Source: Phycisphaeraceae bacterium
Lineage (GTDB): Bacteria; Planctomycetota; Phycisphaerae; Phycisphaerales; UBA1924
DNA length: 64,000 nucleotides
Direction of reading: 5' to 3'
Assembly (NCBI GenBank): GCA_020639235.1
Contig: JACKHC010000001.1
Coordinates: 1,302,001-1,366,000, forward strand
How positions within the stretch are numbered: the first letter of the stretch is position 1; every line of letters begins with the position of its first letter. Shown piece after piece: positions 46,349-57,494 of this stretch. Below the pieces are notes generated by a model. The model made no database searches. It was not told where the DNA came from and worked only from the letters and a program-made list of their open reading frames with translations. The position numbers were made by a program, and so were the translations under genes.

Positions 46349-48424
46349 CCGCGCGCGGTATTCGGCCCATGCTTGCGGGCTGAATGGGTCATGGCGCGCG
46401 GGAGCGGGGGGTGCGGCGCTGAGCAGGTGTTGAGCTTCTCGATCGTGCTTGTCGGCGGTTGTGTTGTCGTTGAGCGCGCGCGAGAGAGCGGCGATGTGGC
46501 GGTGGGCGTCGATCAGGCCGGGGCTCATCGCCAGGGCGATGGTGAAGGATCGGCGGGCGTCTTCGAGTTCGCCGAGCCATGCCAGGCAGACGCCCAGCGT
46601 GTAGTGGGCCTGCGGCATGTTGTGGCGCTGATCGAGCGCATCGAGCGCGGAGCCGGCGGCGGCTTCGTACTGCCCGCGGGCGAGTGTAATGAGCGCGCGG
46701 GTGTGGAGCGCATCGGCGTCCTTGGGGTCGAGTTGCAGCGCCTTGGCGATGGCTTTGTCGGCGGCGGGAAGATCGGCGGCGAGTCGGAGCATGTCGGCGA
46801 GGGCGGTCCATCGCGCGGGGTCGTTCGGGGAGGCCTGCGCGATGGACTCGAGGATGCGTGCTGCATCTGCGAAGCGCCCGCGCGATGCGATGAGGCCGGC
46901 CTGCAAGAGATGGATTTCGTTGGCGAGCGGTCCCGACGCCTTGGGGTGGCGCTTGAGGTAGGTGTCGATGGTTTGCTGGGCTTGGTCGGAGTCGCCGGCC
47001 GCCTGCTGGCAATGCGCGAGGTTCATGACGAAGCGGACATCGTCGGGGTACTCGGCGTGGAGGGCCTGGAGATGCGGGAGCGCCTTGCGGGGGCGCTTGG
47101 TGGTCATGTAGACGACGGAGAGGTTGAAGCGTGACTCGCGCTCCATGTCGCGGAGGACCTTCTCGGTGTTGTCCGAGAGCGGCTGGATGTAGCCGAGGTC
47201 GGCGAGTTGCTTGAGCGTTTCGCGCGCGTCAAGCGGTTCGATCTGTGTGCCGGCGGGGTGCATGCCGCTGTCGCCCGCGGCGGCTTCCCAAGACTCGATG
47301 CGCTCGATGTTGTCGATGCCTTCGATGGCTTCGAGGAGCGGGCGGCCGTCCATATCGGAGCCGATTGGGAGCCCGAGCAGTGCGAGCATGGTCGGTGCGA
47401 TGTCCAGGAGATTGGGCGTTGTCGGAGTGGCACCGGTGCGGATGCCGGGGCCGCTCATGACGAGCATGCCGAAGGGTCGGTGCCATGTGGCGTCCATCGC
47501 GGCGTGCTCATCGAGGGGGTCGGTGCGCGAGGTGGGGCGGAGGTGATCGGAGAAGAAGCCGTGATCGGAGAGGATGATGACGGTGGTGTCGTCTCCCGCT
47601 GCTTCGATGAGTTCACCGAGCATGCGGTCGTGCAGTTTGTAGACGCCGTTCATGACGGCGCTGAGCGCCTCGAAATCGCGCTGGGAGACGTGTTTCATGC
47701 GCGGCGGGTGGTGCTGCATGAAATGGTGCCCGGCGACATCGATGGTGTCGTAGAACACCATGGCGCAGTCCCAGGACTCGCTTGTACGGAGCGCGGTGAG
47801 GGCGGCGTTGTGGACGGTCCGGCACTGGGCGACAAGGCGTGCGAGCAGCGCGGGGCGTTTGTCCGAAGGGCCGAGCGTTTGCAGATTCGGCGCAATGGCG
47901 CTGAGGTCGGCGGGCGTGACGAATGATGGGTGCACGCGCGAAGAGCGGATGGCGTCGCGCTGATCGGCGGGCCAGACGGCGTCGGGGGCCATGGGCCATT
48001 CGTCGGCGGGTTTCTCGGGGGGGGCGTCCTGGAAGACATTGGAGACGCAGACGCCGCGGATCTGCTCGGCGGGGTGTGACGCGTACCAGTTGATGACGAT
48101 GGAGCGGTTGTCGGACTGCGTGAGGATGTTCCACGCGGCCTTGGTCTTGCGTGAGAGACTGGAGGCGACGCGGACGCTCCCGGAGGGGTCGGCTTCGATG
48201 AAGTTGAGCACGCCGTGCTTGTCGGCGGTCTTGCCGGTGGCGACGGTGGTCCAGAGAATGGGGGAGAGTTTGGGATCGAGGGAGGCGAGGTCGGCGCGGG
48301 TGCCGCGGTCGATCAGTTGTTTGAGATTGGGCATGTCGTCCGCGGTGAGGAGCGGGTCGATGAGTTTCCAATCGGCGGCGTCCCATCCGATGACGAGGAG
48401 GCGATGGGCTGGCCGCTTTTTCAT
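46337..48424 (-). CDS. AlkP-superfamily phosphodiesterase/pyrophosphatase with TPR domain
   Basis: The 695-residue protein has an N-terminal type I phosphodiesterase/nucleotide-pyrophosphatase domain (LVIGWDAADWKLIDPLL with the first metal Asp; SPILWTTVATGK with the Thr nucleophile; VFYDTIDVAGHHFMQHHP; ILSDHGFFSDH), then from about residue 400 TPR repeats (ARWTALADMLRLAADLPAADKAI; AQAHYTLGVCLAWLGELEDA type units). No signal peptide is visible. It could act on a phosphodiester or sulfate ester; the adjacent sulfotransferase is suggestive only. The ATG at 48424 is used; a TTG six codons earlier lies in the terminator. Confidence 0.86.
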   Translation of the reverse strand: MKKRPAHRLLVIGWDAADWKLIDPLLTADDMPNLKQLIDRGTRADLASLDPKLSPILWTTVATGKTADKHGVLNFIEADPSGSVRVASSLSRKTKAAWNILTQSDNRSIVINWYASHPAEQIRGVCVSNVFQDAPPEKPADEWPMAPDAVWPADQRDAIRSSRVHPSFVTPADLSAIAPNLQTLGPSDKRPALLARLVAQCRTVHNAALTALRTSESWDCAMVFYDTIDVAGHHFMQHHPPRMKHVSQRDFEALSAVMNGVYKLHDRMLGELIEAAGDDTTVIILSDHGFFSDHLRPTSRTDPLDEHAAMDATWHRPFGMLVMSGPGIRTGATPTTPNLLDIAPTMLALLGLPIGSDMDGRPLLEAIEGIDNIERIESWEAAAGDSGMHPAGTQIEPLDARETLKQLADLGYIQPLSDNTEKVLRDMERESRFNLSVVYMTTKRPRKALPHLQALHAEYPDDVRFVMNLAHCQQAAGDSDQAQQTIDTYLKRHPKASGPLANEIHLLQAGLIASRGRFADAARILESIAQASPNDPARWTALADMLRLAADLPAADKAIAKALQLDPKDADALHTRALITLARGQYEAAAGSALDALDQRHNMPQAHYTLGVCLAWLGELEDARRSFTIALAMSPGLIDAHRHIAALSRALNDNTTADKHDREAQHLLSAAPPAPARHDPFSPQAWAEYRARSSA

Positions 48425-48440
48425 GGGGTGGGCATGATGC

Positions 48441-48475
48441 AAAAGAACATGGGCGGCCGCAAGGGCCGCCCATGT
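48441..48475 (-). terminator. Intrinsic terminator after the second PEP-CTERM-like gene
   Basis: On the minus strand a 12-bp perfect stem ACATGGGCGGCC / GGCCGCCCATGT with a 5-nt loop is followed by TTCTTTT. It lies between the 48508-49125 gene and the AlkP gene. Confidence 0.88.
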
Positions 48476-48507
48476 CGAGGGGAATCACAGAACTGATTCA
48501 GCAGAGA

Positions 48508-49125
48508 TTACGCCGAGCGACGACGACGCGAGCCCATGAGGCCGGCGGCGCCGAGGAGGGCGACAGCGCCCGGAGCGGGAATCGCGCCCGCATTGATGCC
48601 GGCGCCGGAGTCCTCGTAGGCGTACTCGACGATCGCGCGGGGCTGCGCGATGAGCGAGCCGGCGAGGGAGAGACGCATCCAGCCGTAGCGGAGGTTGCCG
48701 CCGCCGTCATTGAAACGGAAGCCGACGAGGTTGTTGGAGGAGTTGAGGGTCCAGGGCGCGCCGGTGGTGTTCAGGCCGGCGGTCCAAGTGGTCGCGGCGC
48801 TGATGAGGGTGCCGGCGGTGAGGTTCGCCACAACGCCACCGGAACCGGCGTACACGCCGCCGGCGGGGGCCGACGGGTTGAAGAAGCCGAGGCCGGAGGA
48901 GCCCCAGGGGTTGACGTCCCAACCGGGGGTGCCAGCGGCGGTGCCGAAGGCGCCGGTCTGGATGTTGACATACACGCCGGCCGTGGTGGACGGGATGTTG
49001 ATGTTGATCGCGCCGCTCCACTGGATGGTGGCTTCGGCCTGCTGGGGGGCTGCAGCAACAGCGGTGGCGGCGACGGCCGCGCACGCGGTGAAGTGCATGT
49101 TCAGACGGGACTTCAGTGAACTCAT
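48508..49125 (-). CDS. Secreted protein with PEP-CTERM-like sorting tail (II)
   Basis: The 205-residue precursor has a signal peptide ending around AEATIQW, a Gly/Asn/Thr-rich beta body with GWMRLSLAGS and an AIVEYAYEDSG strand, and a C terminus IPAPGAVALLGAAG + LMGS + RRRR. The tail is the same design as the gene at 44757-45335, but the bodies differ. AGGAGAG lies 5 nt before the ATG. The upstream region contains several short palindromes, and a terminator follows the stop. Confidence 0.85.
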   Translation of the reverse strand: MSSLKSRLNMHFTACAAVAATAVAAAPQQAEATIQWSGAININIPSTTAGVYVNIQTGAFGTAAGTPGWDVNPWGSSGLGFFNPSAPAGGVYAGSGGVVANLTAGTLISAATTWTAGLNTTGAPWTLNSSNNLVGFRFNDGGGNLRYGWMRLSLAGSLIAQPRAIVEYAYEDSGAGINAGAIPAPGAVALLGAAGLMGSRRRRSA

Positions 49126-49562
49126 CTCTTCTCTCCTAATGAAAAGGAATTCCTAACCAATCTTCCTTCGCGAAGTGCGACTCGCGCTATCCACACGGAG
49201 GCGAGTCGCCATACCAACAACGCACCGGGGGGCGTCTCCGCCGCCACAGCAACAACCCTGGAACTCCATCAAACCGATCAAGCCACCAAGAAGGTCATTC
49301 AGTTTTGATCGTTGCGGGTCGGTCCGGTCCTCCTACGACCATTGCCGACTGCTAGACCGTGTCTTCTTCCTTGCGCCGGCGGCTGAACCGCGCCGGATGC
49401 AACTATGAATTTGACTCGGATTTTGGAGTCGTCAAGGTGGCGCGAAAATCATTCCACTGGAGTGGGGGATTCCGCTCCATACCTTCCCAAAGAGCCCTTC
49501 TTGGTTCGCGGTTCGGAGCGGCCCGGAGGCGTTGCATCCCTCACGGAGAACAAACGGGGATC
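49126..49562. other. Intergenic region upstream of the second PEP-CTERM-like gene
   Basis: About 440 bp without a convincing gene. Near the gene it has AGGAATTCCT (49145-49154), CTTCGCGAAG (49166-49175) and a 9-bp inverted repeat GCGACTCGC / GCGAGTCGC (49177-49185, 49201-49209). Further away it is lower in GC and featureless. Confidence 0.6.
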
Positions 49563-49590
49563 AAGAAAAGACCCGCCTTTGGGGCGGGTC
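49563..49590 (-). terminator. Intrinsic terminator of clpC
   Basis: On the minus strand the 8-bp stem GACCCGCC / GGCGGGTC has a 5-nt loop and is followed by TTTTCTT. It lies 41 nt beyond the clpC stop. Confidence 0.88.
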
Positions 49591-49631
49591 GGGTGTGGGT
49601 CACTTTGTTGGGTACGGTTGAGGTGCGGGGG

Positions 49632-52208
<2,577 letters not shown>

Positions 52209-52514
52209 TGCGCTCTTCTCCGTTGGCGCGGGCGAGCCGGAATGGTCGCCTCGTTGAAGTGTTGCCGGGGCGGGCGTTGGGCTTCGTAGTTCTTGGTAGT
52301 GCCGTCGGTTGAGTGCTCCCCGTGCGGCGGATTATAGGTCTGTCGTCTGCCCTGTTGCGGATGGGTGTATGCAATCTCCGCACCGTGACAGATCAGAGGA
52401 ATCGGCCCTTTGCGTGCCTGCGATGCATTCAAGACGCCACTTTCGAGCGAGTCCCGCGGCAGATACTCGATCGGACCTGCCAAGTTGGCATTCTCGGACC
52501 CGGAGAGCCGTTGG
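52209..52514. promoter_or_regulatory. Divergent clpC / protease promoter region
   Basis: 306 bp between clpC (minus) and the protease gene (plus). A perfect TATAAT lies on the minus strand at 52336-52331, about 120 nt before the clpC ATG, so the clpC transcript would carry a ~115-nt leader. No CIRCE element or clear CtsR repeat is visible. For the plus gene only the GGAGAG site at 52502 is clear. Confidence 0.5.
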
Positions 52515-53903
52515 ATGCGTACTATGGATCGGATGACCTCGTTGCTCCGGGGAATGCTTGTGTGCGCCCTCATCGTGACCACTGCGGTCGGCGCGCACGC
52601 GCAGCGAGGTGGCGGCGCGACGGATCGGTGGGGGGGATGGGGCGGGGTCGTGGAACCGGCGCTGCGCGCGACGCTTCGGCCGATGGACGGGGCGGCGATT
52701 CGCGGCGAGATCGTTTCGTGGACGGGTGAGGATGTGACCATCCGCGACCAGGGGGGCGCGGAGTCGCTTCTGCGTTGGGACGAGCTCGATGCGAGGCAGG
52801 TGTACGAGACGACGCGTCGGCTGATCGACACGGACAATGCGGGTGACTGGTTGCGCGTGGGCGTGCTGATGCTCACGTTGGGCGAGGACGGATCGGGGGG
52901 ATTCGCCGAGCGTTCGTTCGCGGTGGCGGCGCGGCTCGATGCGGCGACGGCGCTGGTCGCCGACGCGGCCAGGCGCGCGCACGCGGCGGGCGGCGATCCG
53001 GTGAAGACGCTGAGTGCGACCCCCGAGTCGCTCAACACGGCGCCGGATCGTTCGGGCGCGAACGCGGACGAGGGGCCGTGGCCCGAGTTGAGCGAGGCGC
53101 AGCGTGCGGTTGAGACGGCGCGGGTGCGGGCGCGTGCGGAGGCGATGGTGCGTGGGGCGGGCTTGGCGCTGTCGCAAACGGATGCGGGGGAGTTCATCCT
53201 GTTCACGGATCTCGACGAGAAGGCAACGAAGGAGGCGGCGGCGCAGCTGGAACGGATGTACCGCGCGCTGGTGCGGACGCTGGAGTTGCCGGCGGAGACG
53301 CGGCTGTTTCAGGGGAAAGCGGTGGTGTTTCTCCTGACGAAGCGGGATGAGTTTGTGCATCTTGAGCGCGAGGCGTTCGGCGTTGATCCCAACGGCGCGA
53401 TCGGGATGTGCCACCTGCGGGATGCGGATGTGTTCGTGGTGTGCCACAAGGCGGAGGACGAGACGGCGTACATGAGCACGCTGATTCACGAGACGGTGCA
53501 CGGGTTCATGTACCGGTACAAGTCTCCCGCGGAGTTGCCCATCTGGGCCAACGAGGGGTTGGCGGACTACATCGCGGGGTTTCTGCTGACGAACTCGCTG
53601 GAGCCGGGTCGGCACTGGACGCAGGCCAAGGCGTTCGTGCGCTCGGGCGAGGACGCTTCGGATGTCTTGTATCAGTCGTACGAGGACGGCACCTGGCCCG
53701 AGAAGGACTCGTACGCGGTGAGCCACATGTTGGTGCGGCACATGTTGCGGCGCGATGCGCGGGCGATGAAACAGTGGATCGACGACATCAAGGACGGGCT
53801 GGACTGGCGCGGGTCGCTGCGAGAGCGGTTTGCGCTGACGCCGAACCAGTTGGCGGACGACTTCGCGGCGGCGATGACGCGGGAGTCGTATTACAAGCGG
53901 TGA
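52515..53903 (+). CDS. Secreted gluzincin-type metalloprotease-like protein
   Basis: The 462-residue precursor has a signal peptide (VTTAVGAHAQ), a ~240-residue variable region, and a zinc-protease core: HETVH (HExxH) with the third ligand Glu in LPIWANEGLADY, 18 residues after the second His. This spacing and the WxNEG context are gluzincin features (peptidase MA-like). ATG at 52515 with GGAGAG 7 nt upstream; two further ATGs lie within the next 20 nt. Export route and target are unknown. Confidence 0.85.
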   Translation: MRTMDRMTSLLRGMLVCALIVTTAVGAHAQRGGGATDRWGGWGGVVEPALRATLRPMDGAAIRGEIVSWTGEDVTIRDQGGAESLLRWDELDARQVYETTRRLIDTDNAGDWLRVGVLMLTLGEDGSGGFAERSFAVAARLDAATALVADAARRAHAAGGDPVKTLSATPESLNTAPDRSGANADEGPWPELSEAQRAVETARVRARAEAMVRGAGLALSQTDAGEFILFTDLDEKATKEAAAQLERMYRALVRTLELPAETRLFQGKAVVFLLTKRDEFVHLEREAFGVDPNGAIGMCHLRDADVFVVCHKAEDETAYMSTLIHETVHGFMYRYKSPAELPIWANEGLADYIAGFLLTNSLEPGRHWTQAKAFVRSGEDASDVLYQSYEDGTWPEKDSYAVSHMLVRHMLRRDARAMKQWIDDIKDGLDWRGSLRERFALTPNQLADDFAAAMTRESYYKR

Positions 53904-53910
53904 TTACGGT

Positions 53911-55014
53911 TCACCGCCCCGCGCCGAAGAAGACTTTGAGCGCATCGTAGATGTCGTCGCGTCCGTTGACCTTGGCGGTGATGATTGGGGGCGAGTCCTC
54001 GTCGTGGCCGGTTGATTTGTCGGAGCCGGGGAACGCCTCGTGGAGCACATTGATGAAGTTCCCGGAGCCGTAGGACGAGGCGACCTGGCAGTATCCGAAC
54101 ATGTTGCACGCGGGGAGGAGTTTGTCCTGGAGGAGTTTGACGCACTGGCGGTTGTCGGCTTCGGATGAGTTGTCGCCGTCGGAGAAGTGGAACAGGTAGA
54201 TGTTCCACTGGGAGGCGGGGTAGTCCTTGTCGAGGATTTCGCGTGCGGTGTTGAGGGCGCTGGAGATGCGGGTGCCGCCGTCCTCGCGGACGGTGTAGAA
54301 GGTTTGCTTGTCGACTTCCTTGGCGGCGACATCGTGGACGATGTAGCGGGACTCGATGCCCTCGTAGTTGCGCCGGAGCCAGGTATCGATCCAGAAGGCG
54401 GTCATGCGGACGATCTCTTTCTGTTGATCGCCCATGGAGCCGGACACATCCATCATGTAGATGATGGCGGCATTGTTTTGGGGTTTGCGGACCTCGTTCC
54501 AGGATCGGTAGCGCATATCGCGCTTGATGGGGATGATGATGGGATCTTCTTCGTCGTAGGCGCCGAGCATGAGTTGGCGCTTGAGCGCTTCGCGGTAGGT
54601 GCGCTTGAAGGAGCGGAGCGATGCGGGGCCGGTGGGACGGATGCCGGTGTACTTGTCGCGGACGGAGATGATCTTGCTCTGGCCGCGGGGCTCGATGCGC
54701 GGGAGTTTGAGTTCGTCGGCGAGGATGTCGGCGAGTTCTTCGAGAGTGACATCGGCCTCGAGCATGTGCTTGCCGGGCTGGTCGCCGCCGGTGCTGCCCT
54801 GCCCGCCCTCGCCTTCGCCCATGCCGACGCCCGACGAGTTGTCGCCGTAGCGGAAGGTGGGGATATCGATGTCGTGGATGGGGATCGAGACGATTCCCTT
54901 GCCCTCTTTGCCGATGAGGTCGCGGCGGGTGAGGAACTTGCGCAGGTCCTTGCGGATCTTGCCCTTGACGATCTGGCGGAATCGTTGGTGGTCTTGTTCG
55001 ATCTTGGCGACCAT
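53911..55014 (-). CDS. YeaH/DUF444 family VWA protein
   Basis: The 367-residue protein has a YeaH-type N terminus (KGIVSIPIHDIDIPTFRYGD), the internal stretch IGIRPTGP-like GIRPTGPASLRSFK, and a VWA domain with MIDAS MDVSGSMGDQQKEIV and later TRISSAL and FSDGDNSS. In other bacteria it is often encoded with the serine kinase PrkA and SpoVR; neither is here. The stop is 7 bp from the convergent protease gene. Confidence 0.9.
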   Translation of the reverse strand: MVAKIEQDHQRFRQIVKGKIRKDLRKFLTRRDLIGKEGKGIVSIPIHDIDIPTFRYGDNSSGVGMGEGEGGQGSTGGDQPGKHMLEADVTLEELADILADELKLPRIEPRGQSKIISVRDKYTGIRPTGPASLRSFKRTYREALKRQLMLGAYDEEDPIIIPIKRDMRYRSWNEVRKPQNNAAIIYMMDVSGSMGDQQKEIVRMTAFWIDTWLRRNYEGIESRYIVHDVAAKEVDKQTFYTVREDGGTRISSALNTAREILDKDYPASQWNIYLFHFSDGDNSSEADNRQCVKLLQDKLLPACNMFGYCQVASSYGSGNFINVLHEAFPGSDKSTGHDEDSPPIITAKVNGRDDIYDALKVFFGAGR

Positions 55015-55130
55015 GCCGACCCTCGGTGGCGAGCGGTCCTCGCTCGCTTATTGACTCTACGCGGTCTTTCGGTGCAAGTTCTGTGTTTGCAACGACTTAC
55101 TGTGCGAGGCGTTTGTGGGGGCTCACCACG

Positions 55131-55136
55131 TACACT
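55131..55136 (+). promoter_or_regulatory. Candidate -10 (TACACT) for the atp operon
   Basis: TACACT, 44 nt before the atpZ-like GTG, followed by ATCGGC like the tatD copy. No clear -35. This is the only candidate upstream of the atp genes in the 166-bp gap. Confidence 0.4.
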
Positions 55137-55180
55137 ATCGGCGTTGTGCCGCCCGGATTCCTGCCAACGCGAGCAAACTC

Positions 55181-55564
55181 GTGACGAAAGCCCGGTCAGA
55201 CAAGGAAAACGAGGCCACGAGTGCGTTGTGGCGGATCTCGGGGATGGGGGGCGAGCTGGCGGGCTCGATCGTGGGGATGCTGTTTATTGGGTGGCTGATC
55301 GACAACTGGGCGAATACCTCGCCGCGGTGGACCATCATTCTGTCGGTGCTCGGGCTGGTGGGTGGCGGGTACAACTTCGCCCGCCAGGCGGTGCGTCTCC
55401 AGCGGAAAACGGCCCGCGAGACGGCGGAGCGGGCGAGGGTCCTGCGGGAGCGGGGCGAGGTGCCGGCGCCGGATCTTTTCGAACGAACGACCCCCGAGGA
55501 GGGCGACCATGACGAGTTCCGATGGCCAGACGACTTCGACGACGACCGGCGAGTCGAAGGGTAA
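55181..55564 (+). CDS. atpZ: AtpZ/AtpI-family F-ATPase-associated protein
   Basis: Small membrane protein encoded ahead of many F-ATPase operons and proposed to help c-ring assembly or Mg2+/Ca2+ supply. The 127-residue product has two close membrane helices (GMGGELAGSIVGMLFIGWLI; TIILSVLGLVGGGYNF) and a long charged C-terminal tail. GTG 55181 is chosen; a GTG at 55115 is in frame but begins before the -10. It overlaps the next gene by 56 bp. Confidence 0.82.
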   Translation: MTKARSDKENEATSALWRISGMGGELAGSIVGMLFIGWLIDNWANTSPRWTIILSVLGLVGGGYNFARQAVRLQRKTARETAERARVLRERGEVPAPDLFERTTPEEGDHDEFRWPDDFDDDRRVEG

Positions 55565-55973
55565 GGGCGGGACACTGCCGTCGTTCGCGTTGCCGACCGT
55601 GATGATAGTTGCGGTGACGATCGCGGCGGCGGCGGTTGTCGGGGCGCTGGCGGCGGGTGTTTTGGTGCTTGTTCGCCCCGTTTGGACGTCTTCGGCGGTG
55701 TGGGGCGCGGCGGCGGCGGCGGTCGGGTCGCTGACGGGAGCGATGGTGATCCGGCCGTGGAAGGTCCGCCCGTTCACGCGCTGGCCGATGGTGATGTTCG
55801 CGGGTCAGGGGGTATCGATGGCGGGCGTGACGCTCGCGGGTGGCTTGCTATACTGGGCGACCCAACCCGGATCGAAGATCGTTTTCGGGTTGGTCGCGGT
55901 GGCGGCCTTCGTTCCGGCGATGTTCGCACAGGTCGCGGTGTTCTCCCGTCGGATGGCGGGTGCCAGCGCCTGA
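55509..55973 (+). CDS. atpI: ATP synthase subunit I-like membrane protein
   Basis: The 154-residue protein has four hydrophobic segments (about 25-50, 55-75, 88-110 and 118-140) and a short polar N terminus. It lies between atpZ and atpB, the usual place of atpI, which assists c-ring formation. The sequence itself is poorly conserved, so the assignment depends on position and topology. GAGGAGGG precedes the ATG; the first 56 nt overlap atpZ in another frame. Confidence 0.72.
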   Translation: MTSSDGQTTSTTTGESKGKGGTLPSFALPTVMIVAVTIAAAAVVGALAAGVLVLVRPVWTSSAVWGAAAAAVGSLTGAMVIRPWKVRPFTRWPMVMFAGQGVSMAGVTLAGGLLYWATQPGSKIVFGLVAVAAFVPAMFAQVAVFSRRMAGASA

Positions 55974-56050
55974 CACCACGATCTCTGATCGTCTTTCGTT
56001 TCTTTCGCGTCACACAAGAACTGTTCCTCGCCTGATAGGACCGCCCCGCG

Positions 56051-57001
56051 ATGGTTGCACCTGTTCTCGCCGAGTTCGACGCCATGAAAGCCGTCGAGCA
56101 TGTCAAGGATGTCAAGCTGATCGGCGACATCCTGACCATGAACACGCTCACGATGATCATCGTGGGTGTGCTGTTCGTGCTGTTCATGACCTGGGTGGCC
56201 AATAAGGTTGCGACGGGTCCGGAGTCGCAGGGCAACGAGCGGTATGTGACGAAGGGGAAACTCGGTCAGTTGGTTGAGGTGATCGCGCTGTACATGCGCG
56301 ACACGGTGATCCGCCCGCAGCTGGGTCATCGGGCCGATGCTTTCATGCCGTTCCTGCTGACGCTGTTCTTCTTCATTCTGGCGCTGAACCTCGTCGGTCT
56401 GATCCCGCTGATGGACATCCAGCACCTGATCGGCGGCGTGACGGGAATGCACTTCCCGACCTTCATCGGCGGGACTGCGACGGGGCGGCTGGGCGTGACG
56501 GCGGCGCTGGCGGTGATGGCTTTCATCCTGTGGCAGATCAACGGGCTCCGTCAGAACGGGCTCAAGGGATGGGCGATGCACTTCACGGGCGGCGCGCCCT
56601 GGTATGTCGCGCCGATCATGGTGCCGGTCGAGATTCTGGGCATGTTCGTCAAGCCGTTCGCGCTGGCGGTTCGTTTGTTTGCGAACATGACCGCGGGGCA
56701 CGTGCTGCTGGCGGTGCTCATCATGTTCATCACGGCGGGCTTCGGCGCGCTGGCGAACATGGGGCCGGTTGCTCAGTACGGCGGCGGCACGCTTATCGCG
56801 GTGATCTCGATCGCGGCGGCGGTGGCGATCATGTTCCTGGAACTCTTCGTCGCCTTCCTGCAGGCGTTTATCTTCATGTTCCTCACGACGCTCTTCATCG
56901 CGCAGTTGGAGCATCATCACCATGATGAGCATCACGGCGCGGAGGAGCACGACCTCGATCACCCGATGAGCGAGGACGAGGCCATCCCCATGACGGCCTG
57001 A
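56051..57001 (+). CDS. atpB: F0F1 ATP synthase subunit a
   Basis: Stator channel subunit of F0. The 316-residue protein has the family's membrane helices and the critical Arg in VKPFALAVRLFANMTAGHVLL (split as VKPFALAVRLF / ANMTAGH). It is a little longer than usual because of its His/Glu/Asp-rich C-terminal tail beginning HHHHDEHHGAEEHDLDH. The ATG at 56051 is preceded by AGGA. The next gene is atpE, 117 bp away. Confidence 0.95.
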   Translation: MVAPVLAEFDAMKAVEHVKDVKLIGDILTMNTLTMIIVGVLFVLFMTWVANKVATGPESQGNERYVTKGKLGQLVEVIALYMRDTVIRPQLGHRADAFMPFLLTLFFFILALNLVGLIPLMDIQHLIGGVTGMHFPTFIGGTATGRLGVTAALAVMAFILWQINGLRQNGLKGWAMHFTGGAPWYVAPIMVPVEILGMFVKPFALAVRLFANMTAGHVLLAVLIMFITAGFGALANMGPVAQYGGGTLIAVISIAAAVAIMFLELFVAFLQAFIFMFLTTLFIAQLEHHHHDEHHGAEEHDLDHPMSEDEAIPMTA

Positions 57002-57017
57002 TTCAGAGTCAATCGTT

Positions 57018-57045
57018 CGTCCGTTGCGGTGAGCCGCCCCGGACG
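57018..57045 (+). other. Hairpin between atpB and atpE
   Basis: Nested dyad: an outer stem CGTCCG / CGGACG around an inner stem GCGG / CCGC with a TGAG loop. It is followed by GTTTCG, too short a U-run for a good terminator. Probably an mRNA processing or stability element. Confidence 0.45.
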
Positions 57046-57118
57046 GTTTCGTCAGTCACGAGTCAACACCCCCGCGTCGAATCGTTCGGCGCACCAGACC
57101 TTCGGAGTTAGACAAGCA

Positions 57119-57478
57119 ATGAAGATCAAGACCATGATCGGTTTCGGCATCGCCGCTGGCGCTGCGTTGTTCCTCACCAACACCGCTCTGGGCGCCGAGG
57201 GCGCTGAGATGTCTGAGGAGGCGCTGAAGCAGGCGACCACGCTCCTCAAGGCCGAGCACGGCGCGATCAAGGGCATCGGCGCGGGTCTCGCCGCCGGTCT
57301 CGGCGCGTGCGGCGCGGGTCTGGGCATCGGTCGCATCGGCGGCTCGGCGGTTGAGGCGATGGCGCGTCAGCCCGAGGCGTCGGGCACGATCGGCACGAAC
57401 ATGCTGATCACGGCGGCGCTGGTCGAAGGTGCCGCGCTCTTCGCGATTCTCGGCGGCTTCTTGGCGCTGCTCGCGTAA
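57119..57478 (+). CDS. atpE: F0F1 ATP synthase subunit c
   Basis: Rotor-ring subunit. The 119-residue precursor has an N-terminal signal-peptide-like helix (MKIKTMIGFGIAAGAALFLT..ALGA), then the two c-subunit helices with the polar loop ARQPEASG and the ion-binding Glu in ALVEGAALFAIL. Mature size without the first ~30 residues is ordinary. The Glu context lacks the Ser/Thr next to the carboxylate typical of Na+-binding rings, so H+ is more likely. Strong hairpins lie on both sides of the gene. Confidence 0.93.
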   Translation: MKIKTMIGFGIAAGAALFLTNTALGAEGAEMSEEALKQATTLLKAEHGAIKGIGAGLAAGLGACGAGLGIGRIGGSAVEAMARQPEASGTIGTNMLITAALVEGAALFAILGGFLALLA

Positions 57479-57494
57479 GACGACTCTCAAGTTT

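Noticed and set aside
52209..52514. Heat-shock operator (CIRCE or CtsR site) upstream of clpC
   Set aside because: I looked for the 9-bp inverted repeat of CIRCE and the CtsR heptamer pair and found neither.
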